From: Sinotaia quadrata | Taxonomy: Eukaryota; Mollusca; Gastropoda; Architaenioglossa; Viviparidae | DNA: 64,000 nt | Assembly: GCA_028829895.1 (NCBI GenBank) | Contig: CM054184.1 | Span: 24,755,201-24,819,200 of the forward strand | Reading direction: 5' to 3' | Shown: piece by piece, positions 10,958-24,067 of the stretch | How the letters are laid out: every line of letters begins with the position of its first letter | Position numbering within the stretch: position 1 is the stretch's first letter | Notes under the pieces: model-generated | Seen by the model: the letters and a program-made list of their open reading frames with translations, nothing else | Told to the model about the DNA's origin: nothing | The model's database searches: none | Position numbers and translations under genes: made by a program

Positions 10958-12304
10958 CTAAAAATGATTAAGGAAAAAAATTTCATAGGAAAATATATTT
11001 CTCCATATTAAATTTGTTATAAAAAATTATAAATTTTAAAAAAAATAAAAACAACATATACAATTAACTCAATTACATTTTTCAAGTTTAGAAAGCCTGC
11101 AATATGCTTAAGGAATACAGAATAATATATTATTACCATAATAATCATGTATCCAGTGATTTAAAATGAAGAAAAAAGATTTCTTTGTATACTACTGTAT
11201 ATATATAAATTGATATAATTTGTGACAATTCATTACCATATTGTAACTTTGTTTTTCACAATTACAGTTACAAATGAAATGACTATACAAATCAAGTGGT
11301 AACAGTGTTGGATGAATTTAGATAATAGTTTATAATTAGATATTTGTATATGAAAAATATTAAGCATATAGTGAAGATGATTCAGATTTCTGGTGTGCTT
11401 TATCAAATTGGAATAAATTCTTTTAAGGAATGACAAATATATTAAATACTCCTTTTATGTCCTTATTTTAGTGTGAAACATTTAGTTTCTTATGAAAATT
11501 AATCAATTCAAACACACTTTATTAGATACTATGGTCTGCAAATGATAGGTACCCTAAAATTGTGCAAGCTGTTGATAAAATGTTGCCAGATACAAAAGAT
11601 ATAAGTAGCCGAGAAGTAAAAACTAATTTGAGAATGATCCTTACAGTACTATATTGTGAAAACTGTCTGGTTTACATACATTTATAAGCAGAATACAGAT
11701 ATAAAATAATTACATGTATGTTATTTAAATAAGTTTGAAATAATTCTCACATAAAGTATTTATTCTGGAATTCCTTAGTTTAAACCATTGTGCTTAATTT
11801 TATGATTCTGTATTGTTTTAATATTTAAACGACACTTTAACATTATTTCTAAAAACTTACTTATAAAAAACCTTGATAATTATAAACTTGTAGACTAAAT
11901 GAGTTGATCTCTTTCTTTTGCTTATGTAGACTGCTCATTATATTTGAGGGTACATTCAAAGATGTTTATCAAATAGCAGATTGTGACTAGCTATACTGGT
12001 CTAAATAAACCTATAATTAATTCATTTACTTAAGTATTGTTATATATCTGACTTAGCAATGTTAGTTATTCCATAAAGATAATAAAAGGAAGCTTCTTAT
12101 TAGGGATATCCAGAAGGAAATCATCTTGTGACAATATTAAAAAGGTATCCAAGGAGTCAAATTATAAGGGACATCTAAAAAATATCAAAATATAAATAAG
12201 GAATCAACTTGTAAAGGATTATAAAAGATATAAAAAGTATAGCAAAAAACCTGTGAAATGTGAAAAATCATCATGTCTTTGAAACATTTACAATGAAAAG
12301 ATAC
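10958..12304 (-). other. NUP160 intron, nothing notable
   Basis: AT-rich. A weak repeated AAGGAATCA/TATAAAAG texture lies at 12090-12240, but no unit length could be fixed. No coding similarity was seen. Confidence 0.55.
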
Positions 12305-12455
12305 ATAAGGCATTCTAAAGTATGAACAAATGCCATTAAGTCACGTGACCAACTGGTCTGTGATTCTGCTTCTATAATCAAGGCAACCCGCTGCCGTGCT
12401 GTAGCACCTCCAACTCCTTGGATAAAAGACTCCAGAACAGACATAGCTGTTGCAG
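12305..12455 (-). CDS. NUP160: NUP160 exon (helical domain)
   Basis: It encodes residues 733-782, with TAMSVLESFIQGVGGATARQ near the start. The exon must leave in phase 2, and only the donor AT/GTATCT (at 12304) gives that; the two GT sites just downstream (GTAAAT, GTTTCA) would put a stop in the next exon. With this donor the join reads TLEC-LIWPLSDE. The acceptor is CTATTTAG. Confidence 0.87.
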
Positions 12456-13065
12456 CTAAATAGAAAACACAAAAGAACACATATGAGACAATATACAACA
12501 TGATTAGACTATATATATAATTCAACACTCATTGGTATCTGAAACATACAGAAGCATATCAGTATTATCGAAGATTGAACACAAACATTCAATTCATTCA
12601 AGATTTTAATTACAATACATTTATTAAAAAAAAACCCACAAACCCCAACACCAATCTAGCCAATATAGAATGTAGGTCTTCATTTATATTGTGGGATGTC
12701 TAAATAGTACCTAAGGATGATTTCAGGCATTGCAAGTAACTGAAACTGCGACTATCTATCTTCAGCATCTGTAAGAACTATACAGTCATCTCATGTAAAC
12801 TGTTATATACCAATTAATAAATTGTATATTAATATTAACATGTTCAATGTTCTGGTGTCATTGTGCAGCAATTTAAGTGCAATTTATTTGTTGCTCCCAT
12901 CACTGCATGGGAATTTTGAACAAATCTGAGTTTCCATTCAGACACTGAGTCTTATAATGAGTCATACATTTTTAAGATATATCAAATGTTTTATTCTGGC
13001 TAAAATAAATGACACTGCATTGAATGAAAGAGATCATAATGTAAATAATTAATGGTACAGAAAAT

Positions 13066-13245
13066 AAGTGTAATTTTATATTCATTTTTCAGAAATATGG
13101 CAGCTGTATTTAATCATGAGGAATTCTGGAACTTATTTTATAATTAATGGATAGAAATTAAGAGTCATTTTATATTCATGTTTCAGAAATATGGCAGTTG
13201 TGTTTAATCATGAGGGATTCTGAGACTTATTAATGTCATGGCAGA
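13066..13245. repeat. Tandem duplication, ~95 bp x 2
   Basis: Units at about 13066-13160 and 13161-13245 share TTTCAGAAATATGGCAG and TTTAATCATGAGG. They differ at several positions. Confidence 0.8.
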
Positions 13246-15039
13246 AATAGAAAGTTTGGATTTCAAACAGTTTAAATGTTAATTACAAAGTCAAATTATC
13301 AAAGTAATTTGAAGATATTCAGATAAGACGGCATCATTAGTTTGATTTAAACATGGCTTTACTAAACAGACAGCTAACCACAGGCGAGTTAACTGAAGTG
13401 TATGTGACTGCATCCTAAGTAGAGGCCAGCAGAAATCAGGTCATGTTTACTGGAATTTCCATAATCAAATCAAAGCTTACTTTCACAGCCTTCCCTCCTG
13501 GATGGGGGGTCAGCAGTGAGGCCGATGACACACTGAGTGGCAAGATGTAAAATAAAACCAACTCTCGCACACAGACACCACGATGTTCTTGTGTGTGTGT
13601 TGAAAATTAAATATTAAAATAAGCATGTTTCTTGTAATAATTTTTTTAAAAACTACATCAAAATATAATTTAATTTCTCAATATACCATTTCTCAGAAAC
13701 AATACTTAACACTATAACAGCACATCTTCAGACATTAGATTTACTTACAATGCTTTACAAATGCTCAGTTTAGCAGTGAGCTGCTTAAAATTTGGTTGTT
13801 GACTTGTTACTTATGTTAGACAGTTTAAAAGTTCATCAATCAAACAGATCTATACTTTTATATTTATTGAATTTAAATGATGAAAACAAAGACCCACAAG
13901 AATATGTTGTGCTAGAAATGAAGATTAATCTTTTATTTTGGGACATTTTCATTCCATAATTAAGTAGCCACTTTGTTTTTCTTGTTTCAGTCCTTCATCC
14001 CCTTAAAGCCCCAGTAGCAACTGGCTGTGGTACAGGACAGTCAATTTTAAAAGTCAACAAGGATTTAAAAAAACAAACAAATGATAGCTTAAGTGTTCTC
14101 ACTGAATCCATCATTAAATTTCTTCTGCCAGCCATGTAATTTACATACATGAGTCGAAAGATAATTTGAGCAACCAGTCTGTTTAAGGAAAGAGGAGAAA
14201 TTAATTTATCTAATTAATAAAATTCTGTAAAATTCCTAAGCAGGGTCTTTAAATAAAAACTGGACATGTAGTTTCAGTTACTATTTGAATTCCAGGTAAA
14301 GATTGCAAAAATTCTACTTAGACATATGAAATGAGTAACGGTTTTAGATGCCTGGTCCTTCTGGAAGAGTCTCACTTTGTTGAAGCTGAGTATGATTTGT
14401 CCTAGATCAGAATAAATTTTCCTTATCCTTGCAGAGATACATTTAATGATGAAAACATCTGTTAAAAATACCAAAATCACTAAACATCCTCATGTTGAGG
14501 GGAAGATTTTCTGTTTCCAAAAACAAACTGGCTCCATCAAGTAGGTATAACCAGCCTCTATATGACGATAGCAGACAACTACTAAATTCCGAAAAATTTA
14601 CCATTTTGTCACAAGTGCTGTGTTTATGTTTCTTATTTATCATGCTTGTGAAATAGTTTGTTGGATAAAACTATCTTCCAGCTTTTCATTAATGTATTTT
14701 TTTATTTGTGAGAGTGTGAATGGAAGCGTGTACGATCGCATTAAATTAGGTATGGTTTATCTCAATCTCCGGTTTTACCATCGTGTTTTGATATATCTTG
14801 CAAATACTAAAACAGGTTCTGCTACGATTGTCCTATCAGAATGTATCTTATATCAAACTAAAGAAAAATGAATGTAGAATGCAACCGTGTTAGTTTCGAA
14901 TCTGTATTTTTATTTTTATTGTATGTAAAAGTTGATTGAAAAAAGCCTATTTTTCAATTACGTTTTTGCACGGTTATTTCTGAAAATATAGATATTTTTC
15001 TTATATCAATAGAAAGTAGAAAATCTCTTCATTAAAATG

Positions 15040-15370
15040 GTATAAAGCATGACAAAGTGGCATTTTCGTAGCGGAACCCATAGAACGGGAAAATATGCAA
15101 CCCAAGCATGCGCGGAGTAAACATAGGCCTAAACATAATCGAAGCGCGTGATCGCCATGGCATTGTCAGCTGTGCTAGTTTCTCTGCTGCGAAAGTAATT
15201 CGCTAAGTTTAATTAACCATAACTCTTGCAGTTGTAAAAAGATTTTAATTAATTATCTGGATAATCTCTTAAGGCTATTTGACGGAAATAAAGATCGTAT
15301 CTGTACAGACAGCAATGCGTTCGAGATCGTCATGGACGTGAGCAAGAGTCGACAAGAATAGGCCTTCTAA
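15040..15370. other. CpG-bearing block inside intron
   Basis: This stretch has many CpG sites (GCGCGGAG, CGAAGCGCGTGATCG, GTTCGAGATCG) while surrounding intron has almost none. No reading frame or known repeat end was recognised. It may be a young transposon piece or a regulatory segment; neither is shown. Confidence 0.4.
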
Positions 15371-16957
15371 ACAGTCATTATTTATAATTTCTGCTGTAAA
15401 TTTTATTAACAATGTTTGATAATATCTGTCAGACAATGGTCACACATTGATCCTAGATAGTTTTTCCCCACAAAAAACCCTGGTTTATTAACTAAGTTAT
15501 GATGGATCACGAATGACAGCCATTTAAATTAATCATAACGGGTAGCGCCAATAGCAACAGCCTCAAATATGCTAATTATTTAGTTTTTGTGAGGCTATAC
15601 CCCATCATTGTATCTTTTAAGAGTGATAACAGGTTAAATTATTGTTATGGTTCATTTCACTTCTAAAAATTGGCCAAGACTTTGAGGGACCCTGTTTCAG
15701 AATACATAATACTACTGTTTTTATTTCAACCTGCCACTAGGTTTCAATCAGCCATCTACCCTTATTTTTAAATAATCATAAATTTTAAAACATAAGACAT
15801 TAATAAGTGCATTTTAACTACAAATGTCGGCTAATTTTAAATTATTTCATTATAATTACTTAAACAAGTCTAGTGGAACTCAAAATAAGCAAAAAAGCAT
15901 TAATAATAATATGGTTCATTTTCAGTGTTGGCTCAAAGTGCCACTGCTCAATTTGTGTTTTTTTTCTTTTTTGAGAATCAATAACTCAAAAATTAAGAAA
16001 GCTATTGCCTCAACAAAAAAAATCAGGCTTCGTGTCAGCATTGGATACATGAGGTATGCAAAAATTTAGCTCTGTCAGATAATCAGTTTTTACTTTAGGG
16101 TGATGCAAAAATGGCTGTAAAATACGTGTAAAAAGCATTTTTTCCCCATTTTTAAAAATTGCGTAAAAAAAAAAAAAAGTAAGAAAGATTAAGCAACCAT
16201 ATTTTGTAAAATGACTTCTTTTACCATGATTGTTATATGGTGTAAATTTCATTCATTTCCAAAAACTCTGAAAAAATAGCTGGTTATACCTACATAGTAA
16301 ACAAGCTTGTTCAAGGGCCATCTTACTAATTAGAATTGAAATGTTATCAGTCAGAGCATTCATCATTATCGATTTCTTTAAAAGCTTTTAAATGCTGTTA
16401 AGTTTAGGCACTGGAACATGAGTTAACTTTTTAGAACTCCATAAAAAGTTCATATTTAAAATATTTTGCTGTCATGTGTTTCTTAAGACTAATGCAATGG
16501 AGAGGAGGAAATAAGCCACATCTAGTTTTAAATATATAATACTAAAACACTATATTCTAAGTCTAGGCAAAATTTAACAGTTTTAATAAAGCAGGTCTGG
16601 AGAAAAATAAGTTAAACCTTTAACCTTGCTATCATACAGACTTGACAAATGGAGTCAAGCTGCTTTTTGTGACATGGACCAGTAAGCACAGAAATGTACA
16701 CAACTTACAGCAGTAGTGAAGATGCTAACAGTAAAGGCTAGCTGCAAATTTCCATCAAGCAAGATATCTTTTATTTTATTTTTCATCCAAGCTTTAATAA
16801 ACTGCATAAGTGCATCACTAACTCAAATATTCATTTTGTCAGTAATATGTCACTTAAGCTGTGTCCATACAAATGAATAATACACCTTTAATAGGACCAG
16901 CACACAAAAGAATAATACAACCATAAAAATTAGACTAGTATACAAACACCACCTCAC

Positions 16958-17028
16958 CTGGTCGTACAGTTGGGAATCCTCCAGATTCTTTTAATTCAAG
17001 ACTAGCAAGGCGATGCATATTGCTGTCA
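16958..17028 (-). CDS. NUP160: NUP160 exon (helical domain)
   Basis: A short exon for residues 709-732. It reads LASLELKESGGFPTVRP, which corresponds to LSVLELTDSGALMANR in vertebrate NUP160. The acceptor is TTCTTTCAG and the donor is CAG/GTGAGG. Phase 2 in, phase 1 out. Confidence 0.92.
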
Positions 17029-17639
17029 CTGAAAGAATTTAAATTCATAAATTAGTCAAGGAATCCCATAAATTAAATCATGAATGCGCATGCACACACT
17101 TCTTCAGAAACAGCTTCTAAAACATTACTGCAATTGTAATATTAATAAAAGTCAGAATTGCAAATATAATAACAGCCAGAAGTGCAGCTATCTGTCAAGA
17201 TAAAAGAAGAAACATTGAGGTCCACTGATTTTTAGTGGGCTACCTGTGTGAAAACATAAAATTCATAGTAAATAATGGGGGAAAACAAGGTACATGTAAA
17301 TGTTTTCAAGGGCCTCACACCTCAGGGTTGAGTCATTTTTATGGATTATTTACATGCAGGACTCATTCCAGTTCTGTGTTTCATAGCCTATGGAAATAAA
17401 TATCTTGATAATGGATTCTGGACTAGAACCTGTATGTTTAGTGACAGGTTTAAAGATATGGTAATACAAAATTGTTAAAAAAAAATTATAATCCACAAAA
17501 TGAGAATCCACAACATACACTTTGTATCCTGAAATACATATTTATAATTTGCAAAATGTGGCAAGGTTCTTGTCTGTTAATTATTAATTTATGATATTAT
17601 ATTCATAAATAATTCACAACAATAATTCTTCCTCACAAT

Positions 17640-18700
17640 TAACATACATTCACCCGACGGGGTCTCTGTCATTTGCGGTCACGAGAGTGACTAGGTCAAT
17701 CCCTGGAAAGTCTGCTAATCAATTAACTCTCTCTCCAAGTGTTACCTGTCTGGAATAATATACCTTAACTGAACAATCTCGTCAATCCTTTGTCATTATT
17801 CCAGCCCCCCCCCGCACACACACACATCTCTCTATCGATGACGGGAACTATCCTAAAACATACGCCTGACCATCTTTCTAATGACGTTACATCATTTGGC
17901 AGCCCCCATCCATCATCTTTGACTCTATACCTCTCTTTAAAGGAATGAGAGTGGGTTGTTAGAGTTTTAACAATTTATTAAAAGAAAATAATAAATAACA
18001 ATTAATATAAATTTACAATTAATGTTCTCAAAAATCTCACACACAAGGCAATTATTCAGGCTTATTACAATAAAGCTCAATTAATTGGAAAAATTGTTCA
18101 TATTAATTCCATAGAACAATTACTAGGAATTTTATGTTAAAACACGATCAAAACTGTCTCAATTTAGCTTACAAACAATTCTCAAAATGTCAATAATAAA
18201 GTAGATATTAACACAGTTCCAGTCAATACAAAGAGATTTAGAAGAATCAGAAAATAGTTTTAGAAATTTACGAAAATCAGAGAAACATGTACAGATTACA
18301 CGAACGATTCATAATAACGATTCACCTGATACGGCCAGTGAGCGGTAATCTTGTCCTTGTATTCGAGATGGCTGGCAGGTAAAAGTCTTGTTATAACGGC
18401 CATACCTGGTAACAGTTCCGCATACCGTCACATGAATGTTCTTGAATAGTCCGTATGTGAAAGCACAATACAGTACACAAAATCCGTATGTGAATGCCCA
18501 ACACAAATCACAAATCACAGTTTCTTTCAGTCTTGGTACAATCACAATTTCAAACACTTGACTTACTGTTCCTCTCTTGTGTTTTCACGCGGTTACTTGG
18601 CAGAGACAGGTTCACGCACTCCTTGCTACTGCTCACCTAGTAACTTCCAGTATTTTCTTGATGGACGGGTTAAAAAGTCCCACAAAACACTGAGACTGAT
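17640..18700. other. GC-richer unidentified block, probable transposon
   Basis: The block starts near ACCCGACGGGGTCTCTGTC and ends near GATGGACGGGTTAAAAAGTC, and has far more CpG and C/G than the flanks. Its ends show a weak inverted match (ACCCGACGG against ACCCGTCCA). It contains a poly(C)-(CA)n run at about 17810 and a doubled TCCGTATGTGAA motif near 18448 and 18484. No coding match was seen. It occupies most of intron 17029-18816. Confidence 0.4.
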
Positions 18701-18710
18701 TCTATAGAAA

Positions 18711-18726
18711 TATATATATATATATC
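18711..18726. repeat. (TA)n microsatellite
   Basis: A run of about eight TA dinucleotides, 85 bases downstream (in gene sense) of the donor of the exon at 18817. Confidence 0.8.
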
Positions 18727-18816
18727 TTAAAATATGTAAACATTAAAAAAAACCCCAATGAATGCACATTGAAACATTTAAGAAATAACAGTAGATTAAG
18801 CATTCTGTAAACTTAC

Positions 18817-18950
18817 ATAGATGAGGTGGTACTAGTTCTTGTAAGTGCTTGGGATGTCCAATATAGGATGATGTGACTTCGGATTATATTGCAGTAGTTA
18901 GGAAGCAATTCCTGTTCTAATGTGTGATATACATCTGCACTAAACGCACT
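18817..18950 (-). CDS. NUP160: NUP160 exon (helical domain)
   Basis: It encodes residues 665-708, beginning SAFSADVYHTLEQELLPNYC. The acceptor is TTTTTGCAG and the donor is AT/GTAAGT. Family similarity is modest (hydrophobic helix pattern LPNYCNIIRSHIILYW), but the phase fits exactly between well-matched exons. Confidence 0.9.
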
Positions 18951-19611
18951 CTGCAAAAATTAAAAATGAATAAATAAACTATCATAACTAAAATTAAAAA
19001 ACCCACTTATTATATCTAATTAATTCTGTTTTCATTACATTTGTTTGAAACAGTTCTTTGTGTAATTTAAATTTAAATGCCTCTTGCAGGTATTTTTTAA
19101 AAAAAAAAATTTGCCTGCGAAGTTTAACATTTCATGTGAAAGGCTATGGATGAGAATTGAGTGAGACAAATCCCAATGACCAAGAGTGGGTTGCAAAATG
19201 TTATTTTCTGCTTGAGAGACTATCACATTCAATCTCAGTTACCTAGCTCCCCCAAGATTGCATTTTTGCCCCTCTGCTAATCCAAGCTGAAAAGTGAGAA
19301 TTTGCTGAAAAGTGAGAATTTTGACAAAAAGTAGTGAACTTGGAGGGCAAATAGTGAGTTTTACTATATTTGCAACATAATGTTGGAAAATCACATCCAG
19401 TTAAGAAATCATTTTAACTGTAATACACCAACAATGTTAGAATGCTAAATAAAGAATAAGTTTTAAGTCAGTGAAGAAATTTATTGAAAAATATCGATAT
19501 TTTTGTTCTGTGAGAGGAAAGTGCGCCATTCAGTGTATATTTAACATGTTTCCTGGACTTCATATTTTTGTGGACAGTGTAGAGTATTAGAGTTTCACTA
19601 TTCTTCAATAA

Positions 19612-20027
19612 CTGTATTTAATTCAAACAAACATTCAAAATCAAGCTTAATATTTCTATTTTCTTATGATTGTAAATTTGTATGTCTTGTTTGTATGTGG
19701 AAACTACGCTGATTGAATAAAGTTGACTAATTTTTCACCCGTGTCGAGTTTTGTCCTGCCGATTTACGTGACTTAACAGAATGTGCATTTTGATATACCT
19801 TGTTTCTTACCTCGGCAGAAATCCCACAAACACACTACACACATAGATTTGGTATCAAAATGAAGATAATTAAATGCTGCATCGATTGCGCTATAGGCTG
19901 ATGGTTTTTTTTCCTGTATACGTTTTAAAAATTAGCTTTAAAGCGAACTTTGGCAAGAAATCTGCAATTTTCGTGGTAAAAAAAATGGCCAAAAGTAACA
20001 ATTACTAGGCTTGAATGAAAGGTCTTT
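19612..20027 (+). repeat. Inverted repeat, left arm
   Basis: This arm is the reverse complement of 21038-21445 with moderate divergence. Matching landmarks are CTTATGATTGTAAATTTGTA, GATTGAATAAAGTTGA, GGTATCAAAATGAAGATAAT and TACTAGGCTTGAATGAA. A 1-kb spacer separates the arms. The arms may be two copies of one repeat inserted in opposite orientation. Confidence 0.8.
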
Positions 20028-20519
20028 CCATACCCTTTCGAATGAGGTATGGGGTTAATGTATTCATGAGCTGTGGGACACTCGCAATCCAATCAAACGT
20101 AGCAAACTATATACGATTGGTCTTACAACAATGGCTTCCAACATTGTAACGAATGTGCTTAATTCCAAAGTGAAATCGCGAAGTTTACAATAAATTTAAT
20201 TCTGCATTATTGCTTTAGATAAGTACTTTAGTTTCTATTCTTTAAAGGGATTATAGTTTTATTATGCAGTTTAGTATGATTAGCAGTTTTTTCTTTCAAA
20301 ATTAGTGGGTCTGTCACGTGCTTGCGACCTCGAATCGGGAGCGAACAATTGTGTCGCATTCAACACAAAATATAGGAAATATACTAAGTTTTATGAAGAT
20401 AAGACGGTGAATTACAAACTTGGAAGTGTTAATATTTCATTTTAATTTTATAGGTATTGGATGTCACTTGGTTCATTCATAAATCGATGTTGAATTAGGT
20501 CACTACCAAAATCAAGGGA

Positions 20520-20850
20520 GTCTATCAGTATATATATTGCAAAGATGCTACTTCACTTCGTTCTAACGTCGATGTTTCATAGTTTGACTTATCTGTTTAA
20601 ATAATTAGGCCTACTTAAAATCTCAACAGTTTAAATATAGTTTGCAAATATAGTTTATTACAGAAAAAGTAAGTAAGAAAGCTGAAATTATTTTAATTAT
20701 AAGGAAGATTAGGCCTATCAGTATTTACATGTTGCAAAGATGCTACTTTCACTTCTAACCTTGTCTGTTTAAATAATTAGGTCTATTTAACATCTAAATA
20801 TAGTTGATTTTTTTAAAGTAAGAAAACCGAAATTATTTTAATTGTACAAG
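20520..20850. repeat. Tandem duplication, ~150-195 bp x 2
   Basis: Units begin near 20520 and 20717. Both hold TATCAGTAT, TTGCAAAGATGCTACTT, CTGTTTAAATAATTAGG and GAAATTATTTTAATT. The second is shorter through internal deletion. It lies in the spacer of the long inverted repeat. Confidence 0.75.
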
Positions 20851-21037
20851 CACTGGCTTAGTTAAAGTTCAACTTTAGTGCATGTACAGTACATGTACTA
20901 TGACTAATTGACTAGCCTAATCCACATAGATCTTTTTTTTTTTTTTTAACAATTTCTTTTCTAACTTTTGTCCTTGAAGTTGTACAGTGTCTTCTCTTTA
21001 TTACACATTAAATTGCACAAAATAAAGTGCAAAGATT

Positions 21038-21445
21038 TTTATTCAAGCCTAGTAATGGTGTACTTTTGACCATTTTTTAATGAAGAAAATTGTAGATTAC
21101 TTGCTAACTATTGTTTAAAATTCATTTGCAAAATGTGTACAGAATAAGCCAAGCCAACTTCATAGCAGTGGATGCAGCATTTAATTATCTTTATTTTGAT
21201 ACCAAATATATGTGTGTAATGTGTTTGCGTGTGGCACACATTGACACAAGCCAAGGTAAAAATACTGTATGCCAAAACACACATTCTGTCTTGTAAATCT
21301 GCTGGATAAAACAGGACATAGGTGAATAATTATCAACTTTATTCAATCCATGTACTTTCCATATACAAGCAAGATATACAAATTTACAATCATAAGAAAT
21401 AGAAACATTAAACTTGTTTTTTGAATGTTTGTTTTAATTAAAGAA
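21038..21445 (-). repeat. Inverted repeat, right arm
   Basis: Partner of 19612-20027. The match runs from TTCAAGCCTAGTAATGG to TTTTGAATGTTTGTTT. The frame at 21111-21296 falls in this arm and has no family match. Confidence 0.8.
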
Positions 21446-23165
21446 TGCTTTGGATGTTGAGAAATCAGTGAATGAAAAGTAATGAAAATTTGCACTTTTA
21501 AAAGTTTTATACATTGATTATTGCTGGCTTACTTACTTACTACTGTGCTGCTACCTAGTAATTAATATCTTAACATTTTTATGATTAACTTTTGTAAATG
21601 AAACATGACAATAACTAATTTTGTTTGATATAGAGCAAACAAAGAGATCAGAACTCAAGCTTTTGACATGATATGAAAAAGCGTTTAATATTTATGTGTA
21701 ATTGCGCAATTTTTGAATGCACTTTTAAGGCATAAATTTACTGTTAGTGGATAAAAGGTGTTGACTTTTTTAAATACATAATGAACAAAGTAATATTTAT
21801 CACACTGCAAAATTTCATGATGATCATGCAAATGGTTCAAATGTTATGGCCAGTTTTGTGCAAAAAATGTGTAAAAGTGCCGTCAGTCATTTTGATGATT
21901 TTACAAAGTTTGGGCCAACCTGTACATGATTCAAATGAAAATAACAACCTGGAAAAAAATTGGGCATATTCTTTATATACATTTGAACATATGTGAACAG
22001 TTTCAATGATATATTTCAATTAATGAATTAGATATGCTGTGTCAAACTTCATCAATCGTGTTATTTCTAACTATCCTGATGATGGTTTTTTATTAACTTC
22101 TGCAGCTAGGCAGTTTGTTACTTCATCATATAGAAAGTTACAACTTCGCATTTTGTTATCTGCAAGTAGAAAGGAATAAAGTATCAAACTTCCATAACTG
22201 CATGTTAGATTTTAGTTAGTCTTTAGCAAGTCTAAAAATGGTCGAAATAACCATTTTTTTCACTGCCACCATTTTTTTAAACTTAAAAATAGCATAGCTC
22301 TGGAACCAAGTGAGATAGCTTCACAATTTTGTTTTTATTTTTCATGTTTTAAGAAGTTTTAAATGAAAATAACAAAATTGAATGCTTGATTTTATTATTT
22401 ATTTTTTGGTGCCGCTACCTAATTCAAACATACATTTTTATTAATCAATTTTAAGAATTTAGTAAATAAAATAAAATACATGAATGTATTCAGATACAGT
22501 TTATTAATATTAAATGAAAACAACTGTTATTATATGTTAACACTAGAAGAAGTAATATACTAGTAGTAACACTACCTCAAAAATAAAATAAAATACAATA
22601 CTATATAATTAAAAATATGTTGTTTAATACGATGCAGCTAAGTAATTAAAGTAGGTGATAAAAATACTGTATATATTAATGTCTATAGTAGAAACAAAAT
22701 AATAATAGTGCTAAAATTATATAATAATAACTTTTATTTTGTTTTAAATTGCTTACAAGTGATTACAGTTATCCTGTTAAAAGTTACACCAATCATACAC
22801 AGTTATGCAGGATTATTGTTTGGGAAAGTATTTTGTATATAGTATGAATATGTTAGAACACAGAAGTCTATAAATTTTATTTTTATGGGTGATAGTGGTT
22901 ATGTAGAAAAACCATGTATAATGAAATTTAACAAAATAAAAATATCAACTGATGCTGGAAGTGCTCTAAAAGAACACATATTATTAAGCATACTTAGTAA
23001 CCGAATGTTTCAACCAATCAAATCGAGCCTTTTACATGCTTTGCATACAATCTAATAAAATCAGACCATTAGATTGGGGTCCATCAGTTTGCAGATGACC
23101 AAAAATTAAAACAGTTATTAAAAAAAATAACTGCACCCCAACAATTTTAAGACTAGACTTTTCTA

Positions 23166-23262
23166 ACATTTTACTGATTTTCAAAACCCTTTTCAGGTCT
23201 GGAAAAGCTAAAATCAATTTCCAGACTTTTTTCTGAATTCCAGACCTGCACAGGAAACCTGC
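23166..23262. repeat. ~95-bp dispersed repeat, copy 1
   Basis: The motif ACATTTTACTGATTTTCAA through CCAGACCTGCACAGGAA recurs at 26567-26660 in the same orientation. It is rich in TTCCAGAC/CTTTTCCAG-type words. No ends or target duplications could be defined. Confidence 0.7.
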
Positions 23263-24067
23263 CTTCATCATACAGCTTACTTTCCAATGCGGGTTTGATA
23301 AAATCTCAATTAATAAGGGTTTTTGCTATTAATTATAAACAAAGCAGGATGCTTTGGCACTGGATATTTTGACAGTAAATGTTTTGGCACCATGTTTAAA
23401 GAAAAAATATTTTATCTTTAATAACTAAATTAAATAAATATGTCACTCCCCAAATCTTTTTATCTGAAATATCACACAGCTATACATATCATAAAAGCAT
23501 ATATTAGTAATAACAGATATATTTATATATTTATTTATTTAGTCTTAAATTACAAAAATCATAAATATTTTAAAAAATTTTCCGAACAATAAATTCTGTT
23601 TATCATGCTTTGTGTTTATAAAATTCACTTGCATTCACATTTTCAAGAGTTATATAACTTCAGGCTTATCAATTGTACTGTGTTCTATTTATGTAAATTT
23701 TGTTTAAACAAATGAGAATTTATTTGACCTAATATATTTGGTCCATTTGCTTTATTTATGTACCAAACTAAACTGTTGAAACTGATTTATACTTAACTGA
23801 TTAAATTCAGCAGAAATCTAAAAACACCAGAATCATTTTCACTTCATGTGAATGATTCCTCATCTTGTAGATCATTATTTTTCTAATTAGCCTTACTCAT
23901 TTTATGATACAGATATATAAATAATTTCCATTATCAGATGACAGAGCCATTTTGTGTGTGCAAGTAAACAAAGAATACAGTCTCTCCCATCACTTCCCCA
24001 TAATCTGATATTGTGAATACATAATTTGAAGATTAAACAAGTCCATGTACACATATTTAAAACAAAC

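Larger units (their letters stand above)
12456..16957 (-). other. NUP160 intron, long, mostly unidentified
   Basis: It contains a tandem duplication (13066-13245) and a CpG-bearing block at about 15040-15370. The frames at 14620-14871 and 15824-16069 match no family I know and lack codon-like composition. The remainder is AT-rich sequence in which I see nothing. Confidence 0.55.
18951..24067 (-). other. NUP160 intron with long inverted repeat
   Basis: The largest structure is an inverted repeat (19612-20027 against 21038-21445) with a tandem duplication between the arms. A short dispersed repeat lies at 23166-23262. The remaining stretches (18951-19600, 21450-23150, 23270-24067) are AT-rich and I see nothing in them. 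Confidence 0.6.

Noticed and set aside
11233..11436. Extra NUP160 exon between 10957 and 12305
   Set aside because: The phase problem there is fully solved by the GTATCT donor at 12304, and this frame has no family similarity.
14620..16252. Several 66-83-codon frames in intron 12456-16957 as possible genes
   Set aside because: They overlap on both strands, match no family, and have no splice or promoter context; expected by chance in this sequence length.
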